NCBI RefSeq assembly: GCF_001854605.1
Contig: NZ_MKJU01000028.1
Span: 311,727-375,726, forward strand
DNA length: 64,000 nt
Source of the DNA: Pseudoalteromonas amylolytica
GTDB lineage: Bacteria; Pseudomonadota; Gammaproteobacteria; Enterobacterales; Alteromonadaceae
Direction: 5' to 3'
Positions 33,240 through 42,795 of this stretch are shown here, one piece after another. Made by a program: the position numbers and the translations under genes. A model generated the notes under the pieces. That model was not told where the DNA came from, ran no database searches, and saw only the letters and a list, made by a program, of their open reading frames with translations. Numbering within the stretch: the stretch's first letter is position 1; every line of letters starts with the position of its first letter.

Positions 33240-35819
33240 TTGGAAGATCCCTCACCTGTACTTCGAAAACTTGAACGTAATAATAAACGTTTACGGTTTT
33301 TACTTAAAAAGTATAAACAGAACAACCACTTACAGCACGCTCTGATTTTATTATCAGAACGGGCAAGTACGGTTGCGGAACTGACTTTGCTTTATCCTGC
33401 GATACATGACATTTTAGTCAAGTACCTTCCCAGTCGCAGTTTCTACGTAGTACTTCAAAATCAATATACACAAACCCTTGAATTATCTTATTTTGTCGAT
33501 GAAAAAGATGGCATTGCTGTACCACTACATGAAGACAGCCACTTTTCCGACGGAGTGACTGGGTACGTTTTTCGCACAGGTGAGACCGTTTACCTCACCA
33601 AAGAGAGTATGCTTGAACAAACCAAAAAAGGGGAGTTTAAGGCGCTGGGCAGTCAAGCCGAGCATTGGGTTGGCGTGCCCATTTATCGCGACAGTAACAT
33701 TATTGGTGTGATGGTGTCGCAAAGTTATCAGGCAAAACAAAGCTACAGCGAGCAACAAATCGAGCTGCTTGAGGTGATGTCTTTATACTTGGCAACCGCC
33801 ATCGAGCGTGTCAAAAAGCGTGAATTACTTGAGTCTGAGGTTAAAATTCGCACTAGAGCATTGATGCAAAGCAACGAAGCCCTCAACAAAGAGATTGAGC
33901 ACCGTAAACGAGCGCTGGATCGCCAACAGATCCTCTTCAAGATATCTGAGCTGGCGACGCAATTTAGTGACATCGATGATGTATACAAACAAGTACATGA
34001 CATCATTCGTTCAATTACCTTCGCTGATAACCTATATATTGCTTTGTATGACAAACATGCAGGCTGGCTAAGCTTCCCTTATAGCGTTGATGAAGTCACA
34101 CAATATAAACCCAGACCTTTCGCAAAAGGCTATAGTGAACTGGTGATCCGCACGGAGCAAAGCCAGCTCATTGATACTGTGCGGGCAAAAACGCTGATTG
34201 CCGAAGGCACCGTACAACGTTCCAAAGAGTATAATAAAATTCAGCTGGCAACTAGCTGGATGGGGGCGCCGTTAAAAACCGCCAATGGTGTGATAGGACT
34301 GATCGCATGTCAGGCGTATGATCATAAATATGAGTTTGATTACGATGATGTTGAACTGATCTCATTCGTATCCAACCAGATAGCATCGGTATTACAAACT
34401 CACCTAGCTAATCAAGCACTTAAGAGTAGTCACCAAGAGCTTGAGCATCGCGTAGCAGAAAAAACCAAGGCATTACAGCAAACCAATTTACATCTGCAAA
34501 TGCAAATTGAAGAGCGTAAAAAAATTGAACAGCAGTTATATCACGACGCACATCACGATCCGCTGACGAGCCTGCCCAATCGTAGTTTATTTCTAACGCA
34601 ATTAGAAAAAACATTACACAAATTCCAACGTCATCCTGATCATCACTTTGCTGTACTGTTCATCGATTTAGACAAGTTCAAGTCTATTAATGATGAACTT
34701 GGTCACCAAGCTGGTGATCAATTCTTGATTTGGGTAAGTAAAACTTTTGCCGACTGTATCAGAGATCATGATTTGCTCGCACGCTTAGCTGGCGATGAAT
34801 TTGTCATACTGTTGGATCATCTCAGCGATAAACAGCAGGCCGAAGATGTCGCAAAGCGTATTATTCGAGTCATGCAACAACCATTTTGTATGAAAGGCAT
34901 CTGTGTGCAAAGTGGTGCAAGTATTGGCATCACGTACAGTAATAAACGCTACAACAACATTGACGAAATCATTCGTGATGCAGATGCCGCAATGTACTAT
35001 GCCAAAAATGCAGGTCGTGGTCGGTATGAATTTTACCATCCATTGCTCACTGCAAGCTCAGGAGCAAATAAGCATATCGAGCACCATCATTTAAGTGCAT
35101 TGCCGACACACTTTCGACGTACCGAAGTGATTTCTATGGCTGACAAAATAAATTCTATTAGCCTGATAGATGCATTTGGAGAACATCCCATACTGGGCAG
35201 TACCAATTTCGACATATTGAAAAAATTTGCAGCAGAAAAAACTGAGCAGCTAGAGATTGAATTACAACTTCTCAAACAAGTGATACACATAGGTAATACC
35301 CAGTCTCAAGACCTATTGTTCGCCTGCTCTTTAGTAGTACTTGATAACCAAGCTTTTAATCCATTATGCCAATTGTTAAAAAGCGCTAAACATCAAATGT
35401 GCTTATTGTTCGACGAAGCCGCGCTGCGACACGCCTCTAGCCAACAGTTAGAGAATCTCAAAACACTGTGCGATATGGGTGAGCATGTAGGGTTAAACGA
35501 CTTTGCTAAGGATCGCTGCGATCTTGCCATGCTGACTCAACATGATTTTAAATATCTATTGTTAAGCTCGACATTTAGCAAGCGAGTACTACAGCAGCGT
35601 TGCTATGACCTTCAACTACAGGGGATATTAGCGGTAACTAAGCTAAAACAAACACAAGTGATAGCCAAAGGCCCCGCTATTTTAAATTTCCGAGGCTTAT
35701 TAGAAAGCCATGGGATTGAGTTATTTTTTGGCAAACAACATAGTGTGGACTTGCTGCAAGAAGCCTCTGTCAGCAAGGTTGTCTCGCAAAGCTCAAGTGG
35801 CCCTATCGTTTTAATATAG
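33240..35819 (+). CDS. GAF-GAF-GGDEF diguanylate cyclase with degenerate EAL-like C-terminus
   Basis: 859 residues, no membrane segment. Two GAF sensor domains (about 35-185 and 230-390) are each followed by coiled coil ([40 protein letters not shown]). A GGDEF domain follows (about 425-600) with DALTSLPNR-type start [25 protein letters not shown] and the signature as [17 protein letters not shown] is a tolerated variant, so c-di-GMP synthesis is likely. The last 220 residues resemble an EAL phosphodiesterase fold but lack the EAL motif and metal ligands ([16 protein letters not shown], then FKYLLLSS). The start is TTG 33240, as the frame offers no ATG there. The 3' end overlaps rep by 17 bases. 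Confidence 0.85.
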   Translation: MEDPSPVLRKLERNNKRLRFLLKKYKQNNHLQHALILLSERASTVAELTLLYPAIHDILVKYLPSRSFYVVLQNQYTQTLELSYFVDEKDGIAVPLHEDSHFSDGVTGYVFRTGETVYLTKESMLEQTKKGEFKALGSQAEHWVGVPIYRDSNIIGVMVSQSYQAKQSYSEQQIELLEVMSLYLATAIERVKKRELLESEVKIRTRALMQSNEALNKEIEHRKRALDRQQILFKISELATQFSDIDDVYKQVHDIIRSITFADNLYIALYDKHAGWLSFPYSVDEVTQYKPRPFAKGYSELVIRTEQSQLIDTVRAKTLIAEGTVQRSKEYNKIQLATSWMGAPLKTANGVIGLIACQAYDHKYEFDYDDVELISFVSNQIASVLQTHLANQALKSSHQELEHRVAEKTKALQQTNLHLQMQIEERKKIEQQLYHDAHHDPLTSLPNRSLFLTQLEKTLHKFQRHPDHHFAVLFIDLDKFKSINDELGHQAGDQFLIWVSKTFADCIRDHDLLARLAGDEFVILLDHLSDKQQAEDVAKRIIRVMQQPFCMKGICVQSGASIGITYSNKRYNNIDEIIRDADAAMYYAKNAGRGRYEFYHPLLTASSGANKHIEHHHLSALPTHFRRTEVISMADKINSISLIDAFGEHPILGSTNFDILKKFAAEKTEQLEIELQLLKQVIHIGNTQSQDLLFACSLVVLDNQAFNPLCQLLKSAKHQMCLLFDEAALRHASSQQLENLKTLCDMGEHVGLNDFAKDRCDLAMLTQHDFKYLLLSSTFSKRVLQQRCYDLQLQGILAVTKLKQTQVIAKGPAILNFRGLLESHGIELFFGKQHSVDLLQEASVSKVVSQSSSGPIVLI

Positions 35820-37818
35820 CTCTTAGATTGGCGACTCTGGCTTGACCTTTTTCCATACGTTCCGCTTGTGAAGCCACAGTTTTCTTTTGGCCTTCATAGC
35901 TTAGATCATCCTGCGGCAGCTCTTGTACAAAACGGCTTATCTCGGGTGTCGCGACCTCACCAAACTGACGGCGATTCTTGGCATGTGTCAACGTCAATGT
36001 TTGCTGGGCGCGTGTTACTCCCACATAAGCTAAACGACGTTCTTCCTCAACATTATCCTCATCAATACTCGTCTGGTGTGGTAAAAAACCTTCTTCCATG
36101 CCAACCATAAATACATGTGGATACTCCAATCCTTTGGATGCGTGCAATGTAAGCAATTGTACCGCATCAGAATCGTCTTCTTCTTCGTTACGCTCAAGCA
36201 TATCTCTGAGCGTGAGCTTGCTCACCACTTCAGCAAGCGTCATGGCTGGATTGTCGCTGTCTCCTGTAAGCATGTCTGTGATCCAGCGATATAACTCGGA
36301 AACGTTCTTCATGCGCATTTCAGCAGCTTTGGCACTGGGGGAAGACTCGTAAAGATAGGCTTCATAGTTGGTTTCACGGACCATATCTTTCACCGCTTCT
36401 AATGTATCACCACGCACCGCCCTATCGGATAACTCTACAACCCAACGGGCGAATCCCATCAGAGCATTAAACCCTCGACCAGCCAAACGCTCTGCCAATA
36501 GAGGATCAAAACAGGCCTCAAACAAGCTGATATGCTTCTCATTTGCCAAGCTACCAAGCTTTTCAAGTGTCACAGGCCCGATTTCTCGTCGCGGTGTATT
36601 AACTATACGTAAGAAAGCATTGTCGTCATCCTGATTTACCAACAAGCGCAGATACGCCATGATATCTTTGATCTCACTACGCGAGAAAAATGACATTCCG
36701 CCGCTTATTTTGTAAGGAATACGGTTACTCATCAGCGACTTTTCAAACACTCTTGCCTGATGGTTGCCGCGATACAAAATGGCGTAATCTTTATAGCTCG
36801 TACGCTTCATAAATTTGTGAGATATAATCTCTGCAACAACACGCTCAGCCTCATGCTCTTCGTCACGTGTTGCAATAACCCTGATCGGGTCACCGTTTTC
36901 CAGCTCACTGAATAATTGTTTATCAAACTCATGTGGGTTGTTGGCAATGAGAATATTGGCTGCTTTTAATATCCGTTTGCAACTACGATAGTTTTGCTCA
37001 AGTTTGATGAGCCGCAAACCGGGGAAATCTTTGGATAGCAACACTAAGTTCTGTGGTTTCGCGCCACGCCATGAATAAATTGACTGGTCGTCATCACCCA
37101 CCACAGTAAATCTGGCTCGTTCACCTACCAACAGTTTTACCAACTGGTACTGGCTAGTATTGGTATCTTGATACTCATCCACCAATAAATAACGAAAACG
37201 CGCCTGCCAGCGCTCTCGAACTTCTGTGGACTGCGACAGCAACAAGGTCGGTACCATGATCAAATCATCAAAATCAAACGCGTTATAGGCACGTAGCTGA
37301 GTTTGATAACGCGCATATAACTGGGCAAATAACGCCTTTTGTGGCTCCCTAGCTTCGGCTATTGCCCTTTGTGGCAAGATCAATTCGTTCTTCCAGTTAC
37401 CAATTTGCATCTTGAGTAAATTCAGCAAATCTTTATCTTTTTCTAATTCTTTTTCTGTCAGTTCGCTCAGTAGTTGATTGGTATCCTGATCATCTAGCAA
37501 AGAGAAGTTGGCTTTATAACCGAGTGTTTTTAGCTCTTTTTTTATTATCTCAAGTCCAAGCGTGTGAAATGTGGATACCCATAAGCCCTTTGACTCTTGT
37601 TTGCCCAGTGTTTGCGAGACCCGCTCCCGCATTTCTTTAGCAGCTTTGTTGGTAAATGTCACAGCGGCAATATTCTTTGCCTGATACTCACATTTTTGTA
37701 CTAAGTAAGCGATTTTATTGGTAATTACACGTGTTTTTCCGGAACCCGCCCCTGCGAGTACTAAGCAAGGACCACTGATGTATTTTACCGCTTCGTCTTG
37801 TTTTGGATTGAGTTTCAT
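35803..37818 (-). CDS. rep: ATP-dependent DNA helicase Rep
   Basis: 671 residues from ATG 37818 ([14 protein letters not shown]), matching the 673 of E. coli Rep. The frame runs on upstream, but without conserved sequence. SF1A helicase motifs: [12 protein letters not shown], Ia [66 protein letters not shown] and [15 protein letters not shown]. Rep is a 3'-5' accessory replicative helicase that removes proteins ahead of forks. Its stop overlaps the 3' end of the diguanylate cyclase gene on the other strand. Confidence 0.95.
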   Translation of the reverse strand: MKLNPKQDEAVKYISGPCLVLAGAGSGKTRVITNKIAYLVQKCEYQAKNIAAVTFTNKAAKEMRERVSQTLGKQESKGLWVSTFHTLGLEIIKKELKTLGYKANFSLLDDQDTNQLLSELTEKELEKDKDLLNLLKMQIGNWKNELILPQRAIAEAREPQKALFAQLYARYQTQLRAYNAFDFDDLIMVPTLLLSQSTEVRERWQARFRYLLVDEYQDTNTSQYQLVKLLVGERARFTVVGDDDQSIYSWRGAKPQNLVLLSKDFPGLRLIKLEQNYRSCKRILKAANILIANNPHEFDKQLFSELENGDPIRVIATRDEEHEAERVVAEIISHKFMKRTSYKDYAILYRGNHQARVFEKSLMSNRIPYKISGGMSFFSRSEIKDIMAYLRLLVNQDDDNAFLRIVNTPRREIGPVTLEKLGSLANEKHISLFEACFDPLLAERLAGRGFNALMGFARWVVELSDRAVRGDTLEAVKDMVRETNYEAYLYESSPSAKAAEMRMKNVSELYRWITDMLTGDSDNPAMTLAEVVSKLTLRDMLERNEEEDDSDAVQLLTLHASKGLEYPHVFMVGMEEGFLPHQTSIDEDNVEEERRLAYVGVTRAQQTLTLTHAKNRRQFGEVATPEISRFVQELPQDDLSYEGQKKTVASQAERMEKGQARVANLRAILKR

Positions 37819-37939
37819 TGCCAGACTATGTGTTGTGCTACCGAAGTGATATTTTACCGTAAAGCGCTCGGTGCGCCTAGGCGCTTGGCAAAGCATTTGC
37901 TAAGATGAGCACAAGCATATTTTGAAGAAGGGATCTGAA

Positions 37940-38206
37940 ATGATTAACCCAGCAAAAATAGAAGAGATCGCAAAGCAAATTTCCAGCAACATGCCACAAG
38001 GCGTGAAGAACCTTGCCGACACTTTTGAGAGCAAAACTAAGCAGGTTATTCAAAATAAACTGGCCGAGATGGATTTTGTCAGCAGAGAAGAGTTTGATAT
38101 TCAAAGTAAGGTGCTGATCCGCACCCGTGAAAAATTAGCAGAGCTAGAAGCCAAAGTGGCGCAGCTAGAAGCAAAACTCACCAACGCAGATAGCGCTGAA
38201 GAATAA
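37940..38206 (+). CDS. ubiK: ubiquinone biosynthesis accessory factor UbiK (BMFP/YqiC)
   Basis: 88 residues. It opens MINPAKIEEIAKQISSNMP and contains the BMFP core KQVIQNKLAEMDFVSREEFDIQSKVLIRTREKL followed by a coiled coil (LAELEAKVAQLEAKL). UbiK is a trimeric membrane-binding accessory of the UbiJ-UbiI ubiquinone complex under aerobic conditions. ATG 37940 is preceded by GAAGAAGGGA. It is divergent from rep and convergent with the carbonic anhydrase gene. Confidence 0.92.
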   Translation: MINPAKIEEIAKQISSNMPQGVKNLADTFESKTKQVIQNKLAEMDFVSREEFDIQSKVLIRTREKLAELEAKVAQLEAKLTNADSAEE

Positions 38207-38210
38207 GCGC

Positions 38211-38864
38211 TTATAAATAGCGCTTTGCCACCAGTTCCACCGCCTGAGTATATCCAGCATTAATATACTCAGGTTGTGATGTCTGCTCTTGCACTTCGTG
38301 TAAAAGACCATCTTCTAGCCCGTAAACCCAGCCATGTATGGTCAATTGCTGCCCGCGTGTCCAAGCATCCTGTACCACATTGGTTAAACACACATTACGT
38401 ACCTGATCGATCACGTTCAGTTCACACAATGCAGCACAGCGTCGTGACAATTCTATTGTTGATAACATAGCTTGATGTTTTTCTTTCACATCGGCAACGT
38501 GACGCAGCCAATTATCAATTAAGCCAAAGCGCGCCTCATCCAACACCGCCTGTACACCACCACAGCCATAGTGCCCGACCACCATGATATGCTCAACCTT
38601 AAGCACTTCAACCGCATACTGCATCACTGACAGACAATTATGATCCGTATGAACGACCACATTGGCGACATTGCGGTGTACAAACAGTTCACCTGGCATC
38701 AAATCAACTATTTCATTGGCCGGCACACGAGAGTCTGAGCAGCCTATCCATAAATAATCTGGATTTTGCTGTCCGGCCAGTTTTTTGAAAAAGTTAGGGT
38801 CGCGCTGTTGCGTGCGCTGGGCCCACTGTTGATTATTCTCTAGTAAGTGATCTAGCGAGCACAT
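38211..38864 (-). CDS. can: beta-class carbonic anhydrase
   Basis: 217 residues, very close to E. coli Can. Zinc ligands are seen as Cys in LWIGCSDSRVPANEIV (with the Asp-Arg pair) and His/Cys in VVGHYGCGGVQAV. Also present are LFVHRNVANVVVHTDHNCLSVMQYAVEVLKVEHI and TIHGWVYGLEDGLL. It interconverts CO2 and bicarbonate, supplying bicarbonate for biosynthesis. Its 5' end overlaps the 3' end of the upstream methyltransferase gene by 13 bases, indicating one transcript. Confidence 0.96.
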   Translation of the reverse strand: MCSLDHLLENNQQWAQRTQQRDPNFFKKLAGQQNPDYLWIGCSDSRVPANEIVDLMPGELFVHRNVANVVVHTDHNCLSVMQYAVEVLKVEHIMVVGHYGCGGVQAVLDEARFGLIDNWLRHVADVKEKHQAMLSTIELSRRCAALCELNVIDQVRNVCLTNVVQDAWTRGQQLTIHGWVYGLEDGLLHEVQEQTSQPEYINAGYTQAVELVAKRYL

Positions 38865-40054
38865 GTGCTTTCCTCTATTTTGGCCGTCGCTTGGATCAGG
38901 ATATTCCGAGGCGTTAGCTGTTTGTCACAAAATTCATAAAGACTGACATCATACCCAGATGCCTGTAAATATAAAGCCCTATCGAGGACCAACCAGATCT
39001 CAATAGCACGCCTAAATGCGTGACGCACAAGTTCGATACGATCCGTCATCTTTTTACGCTGCTGCCCTTGTACAAGATAAGCGCTATAATCGCATTGCTG
39101 TGGCAAGGTAATACCTTTTTGCTGTGCTGCCCATTGGCAAAACTGTGAGAACTCCCCTGAAAAGATAGCTTTGTTTACCGAAGGTACGCTGACATAGTGG
39201 TCCACACCTGTAATGTCACGACGTAGAGCATCAAAGCCTAAACGCCAAGTGACCTCTTTTTTGCGAACTTTTGCGATACGTTCCGGCGCGGTAACGGTTT
39301 CTTGCAAAGCCAATTTCATGTCACTGTGCGTCAACCTTAGGCCACTTTGCTGTCCCGCATCACTCATCGCGTGGTACACACTGTCTGTGAATAAATGGTA
39401 GCAACACGGTGATAAGCTGATTTTTTCACAGCCAGCGTTGACGGCTTGACTCATAAATTCCTGATGCAATCGTCCACAAGCATGAAGCGCAACCGCATGT
39501 TGTTGCTGTTTAAAATACCCAGATGTATCGTCACGCAACACATCGGCACAGCTAAATGTCATGGGCAACCCCTGCTGACGAGCGCTGTGTTGACCTTGCT
39601 CACACAAAGATGCTTGCAACTCAATGCTATGTACATGTGGCGCACCGTCATAGGCAAGCATACGACCTAAATGCCCCTTTCCTGCGCACCATTCCAATAC
39701 CGGGTAATGATGTTCATCAATATGGCTTACAAAATCTTGTAACTGAAGCAGTTTACGACCTTTAATGCCGTTACTTAGCCAAAATGGCAGGGGGTGTCGT
39801 GCACGCGGTTCTTGGGGCAAAAGCAACAAAGGATCAAGTTCACCTAACTGCGGAATAAATGGTAACAATGCCTGCTGTAATTGTAGCGGATGATTGTCTA
39901 AATACGTGACCTGCTCATCACTGAGCGCCATAAGCCACTCATTAAGCGCACTATCCCATGGCAAAGCACGCGCCTCAAACGCAACCAACTGCCAATAACG
40001 ACTTGTTTGGCATAACAAAGTATCTAAGTGGGTAAATCGATGGAATAAAGACAT
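38852..40054 (-). CDS. METTL25/GSTCD-like SAM-dependent methyltransferase
   Basis: About 400 residues from ATG 40054 (MSLFHRFTHLD). The middle domain is a Rossmann methyltransferase with YPVLEWCAGKGHLGRMLAYDG (motif I), HSIELQASLCEQGQ, HAVALHACGRLHQEFM and KISLSPCCYHLF. This pattern, with HACG and PCCYH, is that of the methyltransferase family shared with eukaryotic METTL25/RRNAD1 and GSTCD. N- and C-terminal helical domains (about 1-120 and 290-400) flank it. The substrate is unknown. It lies between the NMT1-like sensor gene and carbonic anhydrase, all in the same direction. Confidence 0.75.
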   Translation of the reverse strand: MSLFHRFTHLDTLLCQTSRYWQLVAFEARALPWDSALNEWLMALSDEQVTYLDNHPLQLQQALLPFIPQLGELDPLLLLPQEPRARHPLPFWLSNGIKGRKLLQLQDFVSHIDEHHYPVLEWCAGKGHLGRMLAYDGAPHVHSIELQASLCEQGQHSARQQGLPMTFSCADVLRDDTSGYFKQQQHAVALHACGRLHQEFMSQAVNAGCEKISLSPCCYHLFTDSVYHAMSDAGQQSGLRLTHSDMKLALQETVTAPERIAKVRKKEVTWRLGFDALRRDITGVDHYVSVPSVNKAIFSGEFSQFCQWAAQQKGITLPQQCDYSAYLVQGQQRKKMTDRIELVRHAFRRAIEIWLVLDRALYLQASGYDVSLYEFCDKQLTPRNILIQATAKIEESTCAR

Positions 40055-40087
40055 GATTAGCGCTGCACAACACACAAACTAAAAACG

Positions 40088-41188
40088 CTATTCTACCTCT
40101 TTTTTCTCCTCTTGTGTGGCTTGTAAAATACGGTACTGTTGTTGCCTTGAGAAGATCAGGTGTAAATAAAGGGGTATACATAACACCGTTAAAAGCGACG
40201 CGGCCACCAGCATCCAAGACCAAGGGTAAGGTTCTTCATCCGTTTGAGGGTGATAGACAAACTCATCTAACTCATTTTGATATTTCTGTGGTTCATAGTT
40301 GTATAGCTGTGCGATCCACTGCCAGCGGATCTCAGACATACTGCCTATAGGGATCCCTGCCTGCGCAATAAAAGGTCTCATTGTATCGGCTTCGTATGCC
40401 AACTGCGTTTTACTCTTGTTTGGATTGTACTGACGTCGGATCACATCAATACTCTCATTCATATTAAGCATCGCATAACGCCAACCTTTCAAGCTTGCCT
40501 GACGAAACTTCTCTACCATTTGTGGCTTTTGTTTAATAACGTTTTCGCTGGTAAACAAAATATCACCGTAGACATTGATACCATATTGCTTAGGGCAAAT
40601 TTGTCTGGTAGCGATACCAGCTTGTCGCATTTGAAAGGGCTCATTCGTGATATACACCTGTAACGCATCAAATAAACCATTTTGAAAATCACGAAGCGGA
40701 TACAACCCAGAATACAAGGGTAACTTAGTAACATTAACACCTGCTTGCTGCAACATGACGATCAACTCGGCATTTTCGGCCTTACCCAAATAGCTGATCC
40801 GTTTGTTGGTAAAGTCGGCAGGGGTATATATATTGGAGCTTTCTTTTACCATCCAGCAATAAGGAGAAGACTGTAGTATCGCCGCCAGTGCTACCAAAGG
40901 TTTGCCTTGCATGCGTGCTTGTAAGATACCTGAATGGGTAACACCAAAATGCGCTTGGCCAGCAAGCACTTTGAATTGCGTATCGGGATTATTCGGGTCT
41001 CCGGGTACAAGGGTAACGTCCAAACCGGCTTGTTCGTAAAAGCCTTTTTCCTTGGCCATATAGTAGCCCGCAAACTGAAATTGATGCTCCCACTTTAGCT
41101 GTAATACAACGTGTTCCTGTGCATGGCTAAAGCCCCCTAGCAAAAGACTGATTAGCCATAGTACATTGGTAAAAACACGCCTTGTCAT
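40088..41188 (-). CDS. membrane-anchored NMT1/THI5-like periplasmic binding protein
   Basis: 366 residues. After a signal peptide (VLWLISLLLGGFSHA) comes an NMT1/THI5-type binding domain (about 25-300): VVLQLKWEHQFQFAGYYMAKEKGFYEQAGLDVTLVPG, GQAHFGVTHSGILQAR and AILQSSPYCWMV. A membrane helix (SWMLVAASLLTVLCIPLYLHLIF) and only about 18 cytoplasmic residues, rich in Gln, Glu and Lys, follow. Such domains usually feed ABC importers of thiamin precursors or form the sensor part of kinases and diguanylate cyclases. Here neither a transporter nor an output domain is present. No frameshift is apparent after the stop. Confidence 0.75.
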   Translation of the reverse strand: MTRRVFTNVLWLISLLLGGFSHAQEHVVLQLKWEHQFQFAGYYMAKEKGFYEQAGLDVTLVPGDPNNPDTQFKVLAGQAHFGVTHSGILQARMQGKPLVALAAILQSSPYCWMVKESSNIYTPADFTNKRISYLGKAENAELIVMLQQAGVNVTKLPLYSGLYPLRDFQNGLFDALQVYITNEPFQMRQAGIATRQICPKQYGINVYGDILFTSENVIKQKPQMVEKFRQASLKGWRYAMLNMNESIDVIRRQYNPNKSKTQLAYEADTMRPFIAQAGIPIGSMSEIRWQWIAQLYNYEPQKYQNELDEFVYHPQTDEEPYPWSWMLVAASLLTVLCIPLYLHLIFSRQQQYRILQATQEEKKEVE

Positions 41189-41251
41189 CCTTTTTCTCTT
41201 AGTATGGTTAAATTCTAATCATAACTATAGAAAAATAGGCCATAAATGCAA

Positions 41252-42793
41252 CTAACTTGCTTGGCGTCTGGGCTCAGTTGGCAATTGTAAATATTGCGCA
41301 AAACATGGATTATTGGTTTCTTCGCTAAAATGATAACCAAGCTGTGCTAAGTGACTGTCAAACTTTGCATAATCACTCGTTGGAATATCAAAAGCTGCCA
41401 ATACATTGCCCTCTGCAGCACCATGGTTACGATAGTGAAACAGCGTAATGTTCCAATCACTTCCCAAGGTATCTAAAAATCGTGCTAATGCCCCTGGGTA
41501 CTCTGGAAATTCGAACCGCAATAAACGCTCTTGAATCGCCACGGGTGGTTTACCGCCAACCATATAACGCAAATGTAGCTTAGCCAGTTCGTTATCGGAG
41601 AAGTCCTCAAACGTATAACCATTTTTGTACAGCTGGGTTTTTACTTCGTCCAGCTCTACTTGACCACCTCGCAGGCCCACACCCACGAATATTTGTGCCT
41701 CACCCTCTCCCGCGTAGCGATAATTAAACTCGGTTATCGCACGGCCACCGAGAGACTGACAGAAGCGTTTAAAGCTTCCTTTTTCCTCAGCAATGGTCAC
41801 TCCAAATAATGCCTCGTTTTTCGCTCCCAATGCAGTGCGTTCGGCGATATAACGCAACCTATCAAAGTTTAAATTTGCCCCCGATAAAACCGCCGCCAAA
41901 TTAAGCCCTGCTCGCTTACCTTGCTGACTCCATTTTTTTAAGCCCGCCAGTGACAGTGCCCCCGATGGCTCTGCAATGGCGCGCGTTTCGACAAATATAT
42001 CCTGAACGGCAGCGCAAATTTCATCGACACTGACGGTGACCACCTGATCACAAAACTTTTGCGCCAGTCGAAAAGTTTCAGAGCCGATGATCTTGACCGC
42101 AACACCATCTGCAAAACCGCCAACCTGTGCAAGTTCAACCGGTTCGCCAGCCTCTAGCGCGGCTTGCAAACAGGCACTTTCTTGCGCTTCAACACCAATA
42201 ATTTGAATATCAGGACGTAATGATTTGATATACACCGCCATCCCTGCGAGCAAACCACCACCGCCAACAGGGATAAATACCGCATCGAGCTCATTAAGCT
42301 GTTGCATCAACTCTCGCGCCACCGTGCCTTGCCCAATAATGACATCTTTATCGTCAAATGGTGGCACAAACACCGCACTCAACTGCTCAGTAAGCTCAAA
42401 AGCATGGGCCTTTGCTGCATCAAAGTTATGCCCGTGTAGTACCACCTCACCACCAAAGTTACGCACAGAGTTGACTTTGATCTCTGGGGTAGTCACTGGC
42501 ATCACAATAATTGCGCGATGACCGAGGTGGGCAGCGCTTAGCGCCACTCCTTGAGCATGATTACCTGCTGATGCGGTGATGACCAAACTGCCCTTAGGTA
42601 ACTGGCGTAGCTTATTGTAGGCACCGCGCAGCTTGAACGAATAAACAGGCTGTTGATCTTCACGTTTAAGCCAAACTTTTTGTCCCAGCCGCTCAGACAA
42701 TGTATGCATCTGGCTGACCTCAGTGACTTTTGCAAGGGGTGCTATATCCGCTTGAATAATGGCACGGAAGTAATCAAGTTCTTGAGATACCAT
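41252..42793 (-). CDS. ilvA: threonine deaminase (biosynthetic)
   Basis: 513 residues, the usual length. It converts threonine to 2-oxobutyrate, the first step to isoleucine. The catalytic fold-type II PLP domain has the Schiff-base Lys in VYSFKLRGAYNKL, the ITASAGNHAQGVALSA substrate loop and IFIPVGGGGLLAG-type glycine loop FIPVGGGGLLAGM. Two C-terminal ACT-like domains (about 325-500) are present for isoleucine inhibition (EALFGVTIAEEKGSFKRFC, LLRFEFPEYPGALARFLDTL). It is the last gene of ilvGMEDA and starts 2 bases after ilvD. Confidence 0.96.
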   Translation of the reverse strand: MVSQELDYFRAIIQADIAPLAKVTEVSQMHTLSERLGQKVWLKREDQQPVYSFKLRGAYNKLRQLPKGSLVITASAGNHAQGVALSAAHLGHRAIIVMPVTTPEIKVNSVRNFGGEVVLHGHNFDAAKAHAFELTEQLSAVFVPPFDDKDVIIGQGTVARELMQQLNELDAVFIPVGGGGLLAGMAVYIKSLRPDIQIIGVEAQESACLQAALEAGEPVELAQVGGFADGVAVKIIGSETFRLAQKFCDQVVTVSVDEICAAVQDIFVETRAIAEPSGALSLAGLKKWSQQGKRAGLNLAAVLSGANLNFDRLRYIAERTALGAKNEALFGVTIAEEKGSFKRFCQSLGGRAITEFNYRYAGEGEAQIFVGVGLRGGQVELDEVKTQLYKNGYTFEDFSDNELAKLHLRYMVGGKPPVAIQERLLRFEFPEYPGALARFLDTLGSDWNITLFHYRNHGAAEGNVLAAFDIPTSDYAKFDSHLAQLGYHFSEETNNPCFAQYLQLPTEPRRQAS

Positions 42794-42795
42794 AG

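Noticed and set aside
37819..37896. 26-codon N-terminal extension of rep
   Set aside because: The conserved Rep sequence begins at MKLNPKQ (37818); the extension has no conserved residues.
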